Positions 25,603-37,937 of a stretch of 64,000 nt of DNA are shown here, piece after piece. This stretch comes from Dioscorea cayenensis subsp. rotundata. Its lineage: Eukaryota > Streptophyta > Magnoliopsida > Dioscoreales > Dioscoreaceae. The first letter of the stretch is position 1. Each line of letters opens with the position of its first letter. The notes below the pieces were generated by a model. It did not search any database. It had not been told where the DNA came from and saw only the letters and a program-made list of their open reading frames with translations. The position numbers and the translations under genes are program-made. The stretch spans positions 124,001-188,000 of the forward strand of contig NC_052494.1 in NCBI RefSeq assembly GCF_009730915.1. Direction: 5' to 3'.

Positions 25603-25902
25603 CTCCGATATTTTTCTTTAATAAAGATACCAATCTAATTTTTCATGAACAGACAAATCAGAGGTTAATTAATAAATCAGGAAATATATATATATAAACA
25701 ATCCAGAAATAATATGTTTCCTTAATTTTATTTTAAAATTATGTTTGTACAAGCATGTCCACACCTTTACAAACTCTTCATTACGTCGGTCTGATCAAGT
25801 TTATTCATCGATACAAAAGTTATACCGAAATTTACGCAGTTTATAACATGATATATATATCAGGTATTTATCATTCAAATGGTATAATCAATTGTGCAAA
25901 TA

Positions 25903-28900
25903 TCAACATTTGTCTGAAGATTTATCGACATTGCCATCTGATAAGTGTTGTGTCATGGAGCATAAGTTTGGGTTTCTCGTCGAAGACCTGCGTTGTATTG
26001 CTATGTGCTCTGCAATGAAAATTAAAATTTCATTTATTTTGTAAAATTTACAAGAATTCAATAGATAAGAATATGATCATTATATATAACAAATTATCAT
26101 CTCTACTGTAAATATTCATGTCATCTGAATGCATGTTGGAAAGAAAAGCACTAAAGATTCAATTTGATAAATGACCGAATTACCTTTGAAGTTGTGATTG
26201 CAGAAAATTCACTAATGCTTTTGAGTTCATCTTTTTCTCTTGCAGCAACCACTGCATTATTTTCAGCATCTTTTGATTTAGCCTCAGAATCAGCCTCTGC
26301 AATTCTCGCCCTTTCTTCGGCTTTATTGGCCGCTGCTTCTAATAATATGGTATGCTCTTTAGCTTTCACAAGCTCGGAACGCCACAACTGTGTCTCCTGA
26401 AAGGTAGAGTCTCTTTGCTTCAACAGGACTTCTCGCTCCTTGCTAAGAACCATGACTTTTTCTTCAGATTCTTTCAACTGTAAAGATGTATATACATAAA
26501 TCATATAAGTATATCCATCCTTGATTAAATCCTTTTTAAGGAACTTTTTAGGCAGTATTATGTGAAACTGAGTAACTTGAAACTGTGAATTAGAAACAGT
26601 GAAAGCCATAGAAAAGTAAAATGCACCTTCTGCAGGGTAGCATGCATTTGTTTCTCTGCATCCTCGGTCAGGCGTTCAATTTCAGTACATGCAAACCTTC
26701 TCTCATCATCCATTTTACGCGCAGCATCTTCAGCAGCTTTGGCAGCCTCAGCGGTCTGCTTTAGTTTATTGGCAATCTCCTTTAGAACAAAATCCTTAGC
26801 TCGGAGCTCTTTGGCTAACCGTTGTAACTCTTCGTCTTTCACTCTGAGAGTCTCCTTCAAGCAACAAGTGAGACAAAAAAGACAAGCTAATTAAAAGCTC
26901 TATCCTTGATAAAGTAAACAACCAACAAAAACAATTGATGCTTTATTCTGCCAAAAATAGGTTAGTTTAGTGCTCGTGTGTGTGTGTACATTCTGCAATT
27001 AAAACAAATAAAATAAAGAAAAACAAAGGCCCGTAAACAGAAGTTATAAGTTTGCTGCCTTAATCACCATTTGAATGAAAGCACCAATTTGAAATTCACC
27101 TTCATAATTGTTAACTCATCAAAGTGAGCTTCATTTGGCTCATCATCAACCAAGTCCAAAAACCCGCTCCTCCGATAGAGATTTTCATTGCCGCTTCAAT
27201 TTCTTTAGAAGCCTCCAATGCAGTTGTGTTGGCAGCTGCAATGACAGTAGCAACTGATTGTAAGGTTGTAGAAACATTCCCACGTATGGAATTGATAGTT
27301 TCTTTGTGCACCCGTAGTACCAACTGACTTGCCCTGATTGTTGCACAACAAGCATATTAATGGCACTGGTTTATTTATTAATATCAATCAACAACTAAAT
27401 AAAAAAGGCAAACTCAAAGTTCTGATTATCTGTTTTCCTAACTCAGCAATGCGTACAAAAGAATGAACTTCTGATAATGAATAAATTCTATATCATAAAT
27501 AAAAGCCATCACATCATAAGCTTACCGTAGTGTGGCTACCCAAGCTCTTGCAATACCAGAGGTTTCTGCACATAGAAAGTAGAACTTTTTCTGAGGGGTC
27601 CCGATATCTAGTAGGTTTCTTAGTTAAGGAATACCACAAATTTGTAATTTCCGAGAACGACAGTAAAATCATATCCATTAAGCGCATCCCAGAATCTGTT
27701 GTGCAAAAAGGATACAAAAACAACAACCATCGTACTTTGGATGTCCACTGAAAAATTAAAAATTAAAAGGGGGAAAAATAGCTCAGATAACATCTTTTAC
27801 CTAATGTTGCTACTAATTAATGAAAATATCATTGCTCTGGTGACAACTTACTGGAAATTCACAGGGGATAAAATAATTGTACTGTTTGAATCAAAATCCA
27901 TCCTTCCCTTGATAAGTACCTCATTTCTGTCTGTCCTGTGACAATACTTGGATATATTAAATGATTATATCCATGCAGCAATAACATTCTAAATAATAAT
28001 TCTTATTTTCTGAAACATGTCAAGATACTATACTTGTATTCCATTTTTCCTGTAGTCGGATCTAGGATCACCCATCGCTCATTCCAATTCCTAAGCTGTT
28101 CATAATAAACGTAGACACTCATTTTCAATCACATTACCTCCAAAAATAAAGCAACATATTATTGTATTTGTTTCTAAAGAAGTAGGTCATATCTGAAGAG
28201 TGAGAAATTCTTCACAATAACAGGTCCAGAAAATACTCATCCCAATTTGCTTCCGAAACTCATTGGATCAATGATATGTGTCCAATGTTATTAGAATTGA
28301 GGTCCTTCCTAGCATTAGTTAGATGGGGTTTGGGATTGAATTACAGGAATGGATTAGCTCTCATACAATTCAAAATTAAAACTAATTTTACTTACAGCTA
28401 GGGTTTATATCAATAGCAGACATACTGGTTGTTCACAACTTCAATAAACAAATTCCAAATAATTTACAGAAAGCAATTGAAATGAGTGTCAAAATAAACA
28501 TAGTACCAGAACAAACACAACAAAACAAGCATCAAAGATTCACCATCCACGTAGAGAATGCCATAAGCTCAGAGATCAAACACATCAGTATCCACTATAA
28601 AACTAATAACCAGCGAACAATGTAAAATAAACTATAAACTAAACAATCAATATATAAACAAAAGAAAACGGATCTAAACCATAAAAAGAGAGAACTTTGT
28701 GCTTAAATCCTAAACCCATGAATTAGAGAAAAGGAAGTAGAGATCGGAGAAGGGCACCATCTCCGACCGCTTGAGCAGAGGACCCTGCAAGATATGCCTG
28801 CCGGAACCCCATGTCAGCTGCCTCTTGATCCTCGCCAAGCTTCTCTCCGTGTCTCCAAGCATCTAAAACCCACCAAAAACGATGAAAAGAGGATCAAAAT

Positions 28901-28993
28901 TCATCGCACAAAAGCACCAAACCTAGAGATCACAGAAGAATCCATCGATCAAGAGAGAAAAGCACCCACCTTGGAGCTTCCATTGGAGGCCAT
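25903..28993 (-). CDS. SWAP70: SWAP70-like PH-domain/coiled-coil protein, with an apparent one-base frameshift
   Basis: Ten minus-strand exons: 28993-28970, 28862-28758, 28095-28034, 27935-27852, 27747-27716, 27607-27526, 27333-27100, 26854-26627, 26477-26184 and 26007-25903. The PH domain spans exons 2-6/7 (IKRQLTWGSGRHILQGPLLK, WNERWVILDPTTGKMEYK, GHPKYDGCCFYIGTP, ARAWVATLR), then QLVLRVHKETINS and a long coiled coil (TLRVKDEELQRLAKEL, LKESEEKVMVLSKERE). This order matches the plant SWAP70 homologue, a phosphoinositide-binding protein implicated in Rac/Rop signalling and defence. All exons keep phase except exon 7: its 234 bases require 235 to read from EASKEIEAAMKIS into DELTIMK. Exon 10 uses a gcagag acceptor and is the least certain. 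This could be a sequence error, or a decaying copy. Confidence 0.85.
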
Positions 28994-29598
28994 GGATCGC
29001 TTCGAAAGAAGACACCAGCATCAATGGAAGAGGATTTTGTCAGGGTTTTGGTTGCTAATAATTTGGGAAGATGATGTGGGTCCCACTTGGCTTCCAGAAG
29101 GGATATTTGTGGGCCCATGTAAAGCTGACGTGTCATTTGCATTACATGGCGATCCATGAAAAATAGCGAAATTAAACTTATCACCTTTGATTTCTAAAAA
29201 CAATTTTATCAATTTTTTAGGGTGTTTTTGCATATGGTCCCCAACCTTATGTATATAAGTTCAACACTTGAACAATTGAACTTACCAATGTATTTAATAA
29301 AAATCTTCTGTATTATCCACTCTTATTACAATCAAATAATTAACGGAGATCCTTAGCTTACTTTTAATTCTTTTAATTAATTTATAAATTATAATTATTG
29401 TGTATTTTTATTAAAAAATGAAATAGAAAATAAAAAAGTATACTCAACCTATACTTCTGTTTGTAATTTTTTAAAAAAAATATATTGCATAGGATCATTA
29501 TTGTTATTTTGTTTATTCCAGTTTAGTTTTTTTTTTTTGTTTTATGGGTCCTAAGAAAATCGTGCACTAATACTATTAAATCTATGTAAGTTGTCTTC

Positions 29599-30298
29599 AC
29601 CAAATCTTAACCTGAAGACCTTTGGTTGTTGAGCTAATACTAATTCTATAATAGTTATATATACCGAGAGACTGTCATTTACTAAGTACAACTCGCATCT
29701 TGCTGACTATGTAAAGTGAGCTTATGAGGGCATAAGAAATTCATTTGAGGCACTTAAGCAAGCCAGTATACTTGTGGCACTTATAGTATCAAAGAGGTGT
29801 TGTAACTTTGACCTATCAATAATGAAAGAGATCATTAAGATATAGTTCCCTAAACCAACACCTTTATTACTCTTTCTAGTGAAATTTATTTTTCTTTGTG
29901 GGCGTTAAAATGCATAGGAGGGTTACATATCATAGGAGGATTACATGAACAATACATCATTGTCATAGAATCTTCTCATTATATGTAGCACTCTTATGTA
30001 TTTAAAGTCTCACAAAGAAAAATTAATTGCAGCAAAAAGAGTTATAAAGGTGTTTATTTTTGGGCACCACATTTTAACAACTTTTTTCATTATCGATAGA
30101 TTAAAGTTATATGATCCTATTGATATTACAATTATTCCAAATATACCGACTTGTTTAAGTGTCTCAAATGAATTTTTTTTAAAACTTTAAAAGCTCATTT
30201 TAGTCAGTAAGATATGAGTTGTATCTGGTAAATATAAATCGCTCGGTTCATATAAGTGTTATAGTGTCAATATTAACTTGACAGGTTAAGATTTGGTG
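29599..30298. repeat. Long inverted repeat (arms about 300 bp, spacer about 110 bp)
   Basis: The left arm (29599-29900) and the complement of the right arm (30011-30298) align throughout. Both start CACCAAATCTTAACCTG, both contain TACAACTC(G/A)(C/T)ATCTT(G/A)CTGACTA and AATTCATTTGAG(G/A)CACTTAA, and both end near TTTTTCTTTGTG. The arms have diverged by substitutions and small indels. It is probably a foldback/long-TIR DNA transposon relic. There is no coding frame. Confidence 0.7.
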
Positions 30299-31050
30299 TT
30301 GACTGATTGTATGGATTTTATAGTGTTTTTAAATAACTTCTTTAATTTTAAAAGTTAGTTGATATAAATTTACCAACCTAATCAAGTCACTTTAATATGG
30401 TAGCCCACTCATTAAAATCACTTTTTTAGTATGGAATTACAGTTAACAATATGGTGCCGAAGGGACAATCCACCCGCTTATCTTTTTTTTAGTAAGACTA
30501 TTAAAAAATTAAAAAGCTAAATCAGAATAAAAAATAATAACAATAATAAGTATATGAAAATAAATATAATCTATAGCTATTTCTTTAAAAAAACAAAAAG
30601 AACAAAAAAAGTTATTATTACCAAAAGAAAAAGGAGAATAATTAATTTGGTAAATCCATGACGTCATTGATGACATAAGTACAAAAGCTATCAATAGAAG
30701 GAAAAGTTACATACTGATTTAACATAAATAGAGTGAAAAAAGGGTATCTATTGTGCTAACAAACACAACCCAATGGAATAAGAAAAGAGTAAAATTTTAT
30801 TTTTATTATTATTATTATTATTATTATTTTTAAAAGTACTTTGGGTGGCTATAAAGAAAGCGTCTCAAGAAACAATGATGGTTAATTGAATACAAGTAAA
30901 CAAGAGAAATCTCCTTAGAAAATAAAAATAATAGATAAAAAGATGTTTAGAGAAAGGATGATGAAGGAGAATTTAAGTTACCTCATACAAACCAAAGAGA
31001 TTTGAAGTTTTAGATTGCTCATACCTTTCTCAATTGTTATGTGTGAGGTG

Positions 31051-32084
31051 GGTAAATTTTTTTAGTAGACTAAACTTTAACTCAATTTCATTTTGATCAT
31101 CAAACTCCAATTTATATCAATTTGGTTATTTAACTTTAATTTGATTTCACTAGGTAGTAAATTAATGAATTTTGGCCTCTAAGAGCTTGCTTGGGAGAGG
31201 GTTTTTAGAGGTTTTGTAAGATAATTTTATCTACCAAACTTTGTTTGGATCCAAGGTTATATGGAGGGTAGGGTATGAGAAGGTTAAATAGAGGGTTGAG
31301 AAACCTCCATTTAATCTCATTTCTCAACTCTCCAAATTGGGGGGTTGGTAAGGTTTTGAATTTTTTTGGGCAAAAATACCCTCAATCTTTCCAAACAATT
31401 ACATCTTTGTTTATTTAGGGTTAAGGATTTTTCAAAAATGCCTAACCTCAACCTTTCTGGACAAAAATGCCCTCAACCTTTCCAAATAATTACAAAAATG
31501 CCCTGAACCTTTCCAAATAATTTTGAAAATTCATATTTATTTTTTTAAAAGCATATTTATGTAAGAGAATATTTATAATATTTGTTTTTTTATATGTCTT
31601 TTTTTTGTTAGTAGTTTATAATAATATCTAACAATCTCATAAAATTATATTTAAGGGTATTTTAGTAATATTACCATAAAACCTTACCATCTCTTACTTT
31701 CAATCCAAATATTAGAAGGTTTGATAACCTCCATTTACCTTACCTTAGCCCCAAACAAGGTATAACTTAAAAACTTCACTTCCCTTATTTAACCCTACTT
31801 TAGCCTCCTTTATGAACCCCTCCTTCGCCTCATCCAAGCAAAGCTTAAATAAATGATGTGACTCTTTTTCGATGACACTGACACCTCTAATAGACTTAAT
31901 AATGTGTTATAGGGAGGGCTGACTCGGATTTTCAGACAATCATGTAATCAATTGGGGGTTGAAATCCTTGATTTATTGCGGGTGAAATTAAATTAAAGTT
32001 GAGTGACCAAATTGATTTAAATTGAAGTTCAATAATCAAAGTAAAAATGAGTCAAAGTTTAGTGATCTACTAAAAAATTTACCC
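31051..32084. mobile_element. Outer long-TIR element, interrupted by a second MITE
   Basis: The left end (31051-31150) and the complement of the right end (about 31975-32084) match: GTAAATTTTTTTAGTAGA..CTAAACTTTAACTCA against GTAAATTTTTTAGTAGAT..CTAAACTTTGACTCA, continuing through ATCAATTTGGT and ACTTTAATTT. The interior holds another inverted-repeat element (31183-31845), so this is a nested insertion. Confidence 0.6.
31183..31845. mobile_element. Tourist/PIF-Harbinger-like MITE nested in the 31051-32084 element
   Basis: The ends GAGCTTGCTTGGGAGAGG and, complemented, AGCTTTGCTTGGATGAGG form terminal inverted repeats. TAA is present immediately outside each end (31180-31182 and 31846-31848), fitting the 3-bp TWA target duplication of this superfamily. 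The internal repeated phrase aaaatgccc...aacctttcc...aataatt adds low-complexity structure. No transposase is encoded. Confidence 0.55.
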
Positions 32085-32171
32085 GAGCATTTGTTTATAT
32101 AGATTGTTGTAAGTTTTAATTTTATTAAAATTATCATCCTACTTTGAATGGGAGCATAAGACGAGAGAAGA

Positions 32172-33624
32172 TGACGGTTCCGGTGGGGGCTGTGATGTGC
32201 TAAGTTTACTCAAAAACTTACTCAAAGATCAAACACTCACACACAATCAAAACGAGATAAAAGAGACAAGCAAATTGGTAACCCAGTTCGGCACAATTTT
32301 TCCTACATCTGGGGGGCCAGGCCCGGAGAAACAATCCACTAAAAGAGGTATAGAAACAAGGAGTACAACACTCACTCACTCTTTCAATACAAAAAATATC
32401 CTCTCAAGATTGCCCGACGGCCACACTCTCAAGTCTCACCGAAGAGTCTCTCACTGTTTGGCTCGTCCTAAATCTTCAAGCAGGATGTCTTATATAAACG
32501 CACCGACGTCCACAAAGTTACCTCTTTTAGAATTCTCCGTGACTTCCTAACTTGGACACCTTCCAAAGTTAGATGTTGCAACAGCCAGTTGCAACATGGC
32601 CCACCTTACTGAACATGACTGAGTTCTAGCCAGATGCACCTGAATTTGCGACCTTCAACCTCCCGGTTCCTTCAGTCCGCCTCATAGCAGTTGACTCGAC
32701 CCGAGCTCCTCCTGCCTGCAGTTGCTTCCTTCCTCTAATCACTTCAGAAGGTCTCCCTCTCCCGAGAGACGTGCCCACCAAGGCCCACGCGACTATCTCA
32801 CCAAAGATAGCCACCGAAGATCTCCCGATCTTCTTTCCAAACTTAGCCCAAGTTTGGTCTTCCAAATGATCTTCTTTTGGCACATGAAATATTGTTAGTA
32901 AACTTGATCTCATCTTCATCCAAGTTTAGTCTTCAATATCTTCAAGCATGATCTTCAATCTTTCATGCTTGGATCTCCAAATCTCTAATCATATCTTATG
33001 CAATCTTCAATCAATCTCCACACATGATTAGTCTCCATGAATAGTTCCACCCATAGATAGCTCTTGGATCTTTCTTCAATTAGTGATGTTAAATATGGTC
33101 TTGATAATCTCCTTGGCAAGTCTTTACCTTATTTAGTTTGTGTCTTCAAATAGCTTCACACCAAACTAAATCTTGTGTCTCTAATAGCTTCATACCAAGT
33201 TTAACTTGTGTCTTTTAATAGCTTCATATAATCTTCATGATCTTGAACTCTTGCTAATAATAGAATATTCTTCTCTCTTCAAATAAATCTTCTAAAAAGG
33301 AGCTCTATCAAAGATATGAATAATCATCTCGGATCTTACCAAGAATAGATAATCATACCTAAAATAAAACTTACCTTTCTTGAAGAGATCCTATAGTTTT
33401 GATGCACTTACCAAAAATAGTTTATCATCACATGATTGTATTGAGAGGAATATCTAAAGTCTTCAACCATGATCTTCATAAAATGTCATGACCTCATACT
33501 TTGCCACATCATCATCCTAGTCACCTTTTCTTTTGATGAGTCATTTCTAGCCACGTCATCATTCTCATGCCATGTCACCATTTGGCTTGTCATATAATGA
33601 CAATCTACATCATCAGACTTAACA
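32172..33624 (-). mobile_element. Solo LTR, Copia-like family 1, copy 2 (1453 bp)
   Basis: On the minus strand it starts TGTTAAGTCTGATGATG and ends CCGGAACCGTCA. It has a perfect 5-bp target duplication, GAAGA, at 32167-32171 and 33625-33629. It is homologous along its length to 18037-19456 in the same orientation. No internal retrotransposon coding is attached. Confidence 0.82.
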
Positions 33625-34082
33625 GAAGATAAGTTTAAAAAATATTTAGATAATAAAATTTAAAAAAAAAACTAGTTCAAACAAAAATTCCAAAAAAAAA
33701 ATTCAAAATAAAAGAGTTCAAAAAGTAAATTCAAATAAAATAAAATAAAAATAATATAGAATTTGAAAATCCAAGAGAAGATCAAAATCCAATGATGGGG
33801 ACCGAATTATAAAAAAAATGGTGGGGTGGGTACTGATTGACTTTCTGATTGTATGGAAGTGGTTCTGTATGCGTGTGAATGAAGTGGAGTTTATTGTGAA
33901 AAAGTCAAATCTATTTGCTCTCAATCACGGCCAAAAGGCGTTCATCACATGGACTCCACCTACACATGCATGGTTGTCATTACCATAATTTTTTCAAACT
34001 TAAGCTCGGTTTGGTTATAGAATTATTAGGAATAATGAAAATATATATAATTTTTGTTTAGTTAGCAAAACAATAATGTGGT

Positions 34083-34793
34083 TAAGAGTGGTAGTGGGCC
34101 GAAAAATCCTTATCCCCACGAGGACCCAACTTATGGGATGGGAATTCCTCGATCCTTTATTGCAGGGACGGGGATGGAGATCAATTTGTCCCTGCTTCCT
34201 TAAATGGGGCGGAATGAAGAGTGCTCTCCCCGTCCCCCGGGATCGTCATCTCTGGTTAATTTATTTTAATTAATTATATTTTGACTATTATAATTCTCAA
34301 AATATTATTTTTTAAATACAAATTTTTGAAATATTTCCAAAAAACTCTTAAAGAAAAAAGACGTTAATTTTGTGTGTGGCCTTTCACGTTTGGGATTCAA
34401 AGTAATGGTGGTTTCATCGAGCTCTCTATGTATTAAATTGTGTGGTTGTACTTGTATAAGTTTTATATTTATGGTTTGCTCTATGTTTATAAACATTTGG
34501 AGATTTTTTTTTTGGTAAGTTTTTAATATGTTATTTTGTGAAGTTTTATGGTGAATGATATTTTGATGGGTGTATTGGTATTAAATAATTTTAAAAAATG
34601 AAATAAAATTCATAGATGTATTAATATGGGATCCCCGTGGGCATCCCAAGGGGTTGTTTCTCTGCTGGGACGGAGATGGGAGAATTTTTTTTCCCATGGG
34701 GATTCGGGGATGAGGATTCTCTATCCCCGTCCTTGGTTGTGATGGGGACGTGGAGGCCACTTCCCATCCCTGCTCCACCCCGTGACCACCCTA
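34083..34793. mobile_element. hAT-like non-autonomous DNA transposon (711 bp)
   Basis: The terminal inverted repeats are TAAGAGTGGTAGTGGG (left) and, complemented, TAGGGTGGTCACGGGG (right). An exact 8-bp target duplication, AATGTGGT, lies at 34075-34082 and 34794-34801; eight bases is diagnostic of hAT. Both ends are GC-rich, with repeated ggggatggg/tccccgtcc blocks that are themselves inverted, around an AT-rich middle. There is no transposase. Confidence 0.8.
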
Positions 34794-35044
34794 AATGTGG
34801 TTGAAATATAATATTACTGTCTTGGGTTAATTTAAAATTTTTATTGCAAATTATCTTTTTACTAAAATATATTTATCTAATAAGTATTAAATATATCAAA
34901 GTTAATAATATGTAGACATAAATATCAAAATTGTTTAATAATGAATATTTTTTTTATTATTAAAACATAAATTTTTAATATTGTTGAATTCGTAGAAAAT
35001 TAAATATTTTTTGAGATTTTATTAAATTTGAGAGAGATGATCCC

Positions 35045-35275
35045 ACGGAACCGGTTCCAGGATAGTTATCATAGAACCGAGATGTGGCTCAACCTCATCC
35101 GTTGGATTGCCTCAATTTAATAACTTCTAAGTAAAGAGCATGGATGTTTTAAGATAATTATCAATAATCCCGAGATTATATAATAAAAACAATAAAATTT
35201 ATAAACCCATGGCTAAGATTGAGCCACGTCTCGGTTCCGTGGTAGCTACCACAGAACCGAGTCTACTGGATAAAA
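35045..35275. mobile_element. Foldback MITE with about 45-bp arms
   Basis: The left arm (ggttccaggatagttatcat, then agaaccgagatgtggctcaa) is the inverted complement of the right arm (ttgagccacgtctcggttcc, then gtggtagctaccacagaacc). Each arm is itself partly palindromic (gtggtagctaccac). No exact target duplication was identified. Confidence 0.6.
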
Positions 35276-35436
35276 ATTCTAAATGTGAAAGGCATAACTA
35301 AAAAAAAATTCACATTCTTTCAGAAATATGAGAATATCATCTATTGAGTTGGTAATTACATTCCGCATAATATTGACCACATTAACACATTCTGTAATTC
35401 TAGGATTATAACATTCTTACTCTATATAATCAAACC

Positions 35437-35640
35437 ATATAATAAAAGATTATATAGCGTACATTTCAATAGTAATGTAATATTACACTCAATCAAACAG
35501 TCCTTTAAATTCATCAAAAGAATTATCTCAAAAGAATTATCTCACATATAATAAAAGATTATATAGCCTACATTTCAATAGTAATGTAATATTGCACTCA
35601 ATCAAACAGTCTTTTAAATTCATCATAAGAATTATCACAT
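35437..35640. repeat. Tandem duplication, unit about 112 bp
   Basis: The block catataataaaagattatat...ttcatcaaaagaattatctca at about 35437-35530 is repeated almost unchanged at about 35549-35640 (g/c, a/g and c/t differences), joined by a short duplicated aaaagaattatctca. Confidence 0.8.
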
Positions 35641-35684
35641 GCATTACGCAATGTATCATATTCCAGTTTTTCCACTTATGCATG

Positions 35685-35818
35685 CCTTTCCAACCTGCCC
35701 TCTTTCTCTTCCTCTCAAAGTCATCACTAGACAATGTTAGGGAAAGAAGAGATTTTCCAACCTGGCCTCTTTCTCTTCCTCTCAAAGTCATCACTAGGCA
35801 GTGTTAGGGAAAGCAGAG
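35685..35818. repeat. Tandem duplication, unit about 66 bp
   Basis: The block ttccaacctgccctctttct...cactagacaatgttagggaa...gagatt at about 35687-35753 is repeated at about 35754-35820 with few changes. It sits just 3' of a coding-like fragment on the minus strand. Confidence 0.8.
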
Positions 35819-35831
35819 ATTGAAGAAGGAT

Positions 35832-36044
35832 TTAGTAGATTTTGAGGCGTGTGAAAACACTGTCTTTTAGAAATTTATCCCTCAAGTCTGCACCAGGTTC
35901 TGTAACAATTCTCTCATGATACAACAAAATCTCAAGATCAAACTTTGCTGAAAAAGTAATGATCTTCTGTGAGAACTTTCCTGTATTTAAAGAAAATGAA
36001 GATGTGTTAACAACGGTTGGATTTGTAAGTGCCCAAGTGTCCAT
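35832..36044 (-). pseudogene. Coding-like fragment of unknown origin, 70 aa
   Basis: An open frame of 70 codons has protein-like composition (segments KFDLEILLYHERIVTEPG and DLRDKFLKDSVFTRLKI) in an otherwise non-coding, repeat-rich area. I do not recognise the family. It has no obvious partner exons and is followed by tandem duplications, so a gene fragment carried by a transposon or a pseudogene piece is more likely than a working gene. Chance is possible. Confidence 0.25.
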
Positions 36045-36842
36045 TCATAGATTAAATAAATAAATATATAATTATAATAATAAATAAATATATATATATA
36101 TTAGAGGGTCTACTTGCATTTTTCTCAAATTTAATTATTTAATTTTTTTTATTATCTCGTATTATATAAATATATGTTTGTTCTTCTCTTTATCCGGTGT
36201 GGGACTAAACTACTCACACATACTACACTAACAGACAGTGTACACTGAAAGAATCCTAAGTTAATGCCGCTAACCATCTAAACTTGATGTCTTTGGCATG
36301 CAGATAATTTGTTATGTAAGAGAAATTCTAGTTATGGATAACTTAATTAATGTTTATTAACCAGTAAATGCATGTTTTTAACTTGCCAAATATTGTTTGA
36401 TCAATGGTTATGAGAATGATTTAGTGCTTAGCTATATTTCGTTGTTAATTTCGGAAAGGAAAAACGAAACGCAATTTTGTTTCTAACATGTATCTATCTA
36501 ATTAGAATGAAATCAATCCGTTTCTAAATTTTTGTTACTAATCACACATATTCTTGTAGTGATAGTAGTTATACTCTAAACTATTGTTCAATGATAATAA
36601 AATATTAACATACAAAACCAACCCTCTTATATAATCTGTATTGAGCATTACGTGGTTACCTATGTTGCATAGGTCACTAAATTTGGAATTTTTTAAAGTG
36701 GTATTAGCAGATAATGTATTAATGCTCAAAATTGAAATATGTCAAATAAAAATTGTGTTTAATTTGTGATTAAAAAATAAAAAATAGACAAAATAGATTT
36801 ATTTGTAAAAGTGATGAAAAATATGAGAGAAACTTTTGACAG

Positions 36843-37200
36843 TTAGGGCCCGTTTGGTATGATGTAAAGTTGTTACTTTCCCTGCAAAGTAAGAGGGGTG
36901 AATCTATTTCAAGCGTTTGGTTTTTAAAAATAATATGGTCTCCTTGTAATCATTTTTTCCACTTGACTAGGGAAAGTGATTCACGAGTGTGTGTGAAAAG
37001 TGTTTACACGTTGGATGGGAAAAGTTTGGTAATTGTTAAATTACCAAACTACCCTCTATTACATAAAAACTCTTTCTCGTTTGTTTTGTCTTTGAAAAAC
37101 CCTAACGCGATCATATTTCCATTCGGTCGGAGGTTGTACGCTTCTTCGAATCGGAGAAATCCTGGTAATATTTTTTTCTCAAGTTTGTTAGATTATTTTG
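36843..37200. mobile_element. Candidate element end with GGGCCCGTTTGGT terminus
   Basis: The motif TTA|GGGCCCGTTTGGTATG (36843 on) is a typical PIF-Harbinger/Tourist-type terminus after a TTA target. I could not find the opposite end, so this may be a truncated copy. Confidence 0.3.
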
Positions 37201-37937
37201 TGTTAAATTTTTGTTAAATTTTTCTTGGTATAAAATTCATATTTTAAATGGATCAAAGATAAATAAATTTCATATTTGTTTGGATAAAATTTTTATTGGA
37301 GAATTTTTTTGTTTTGATTAAATCAAATCTATGTTGAAATAATAATCCAACATGATAAGATAAGAACTTGAGACATATATATTTTACTTGTCCACGATTG
37401 TTTTTAATTCCCTACGAAAAAAATTGTTCTGTATTTGTAGTGAATCAAAGTTTTTAAAATATATGAGATATATAAATAAATATTAAGTAGAACCATTCAA
37501 ATCAAAATATTAATTCCTTAGTTTAACAATATTATTTCTTGTCTCTTTTACTATGTTTTTGCATAACATATTTTTTTATTTTTTTATGGGATTTTTATTG
37601 TAGATATAATGGTGCAAACCTTTTTTTCTTATGTTCATAAATTCCATATTTTTGCTAATTTTTTTGTTAACTTGGTAAAATTTATGTAAATGAAAAAGGA
37701 TGCCTTTTGATATTTACAAAGTTGATGAAATTCAATGTAATTCATCAACATTTTAGGGTTTTGCTTGCGAATTTCATACATTCTTTTGAAAATTGGTTTA
37801 TTGAACTTCATATATCTTTTTTTCCCTTTTTTTTTTTTAAGATTTATGTTGTTGTAATAGAAAATCTTGAGTAATAGATATGATGTAGATAATAAAACTA
37901 CTTTGAAAACAAAAGTAATGTGAACTAGTGTGGATAA

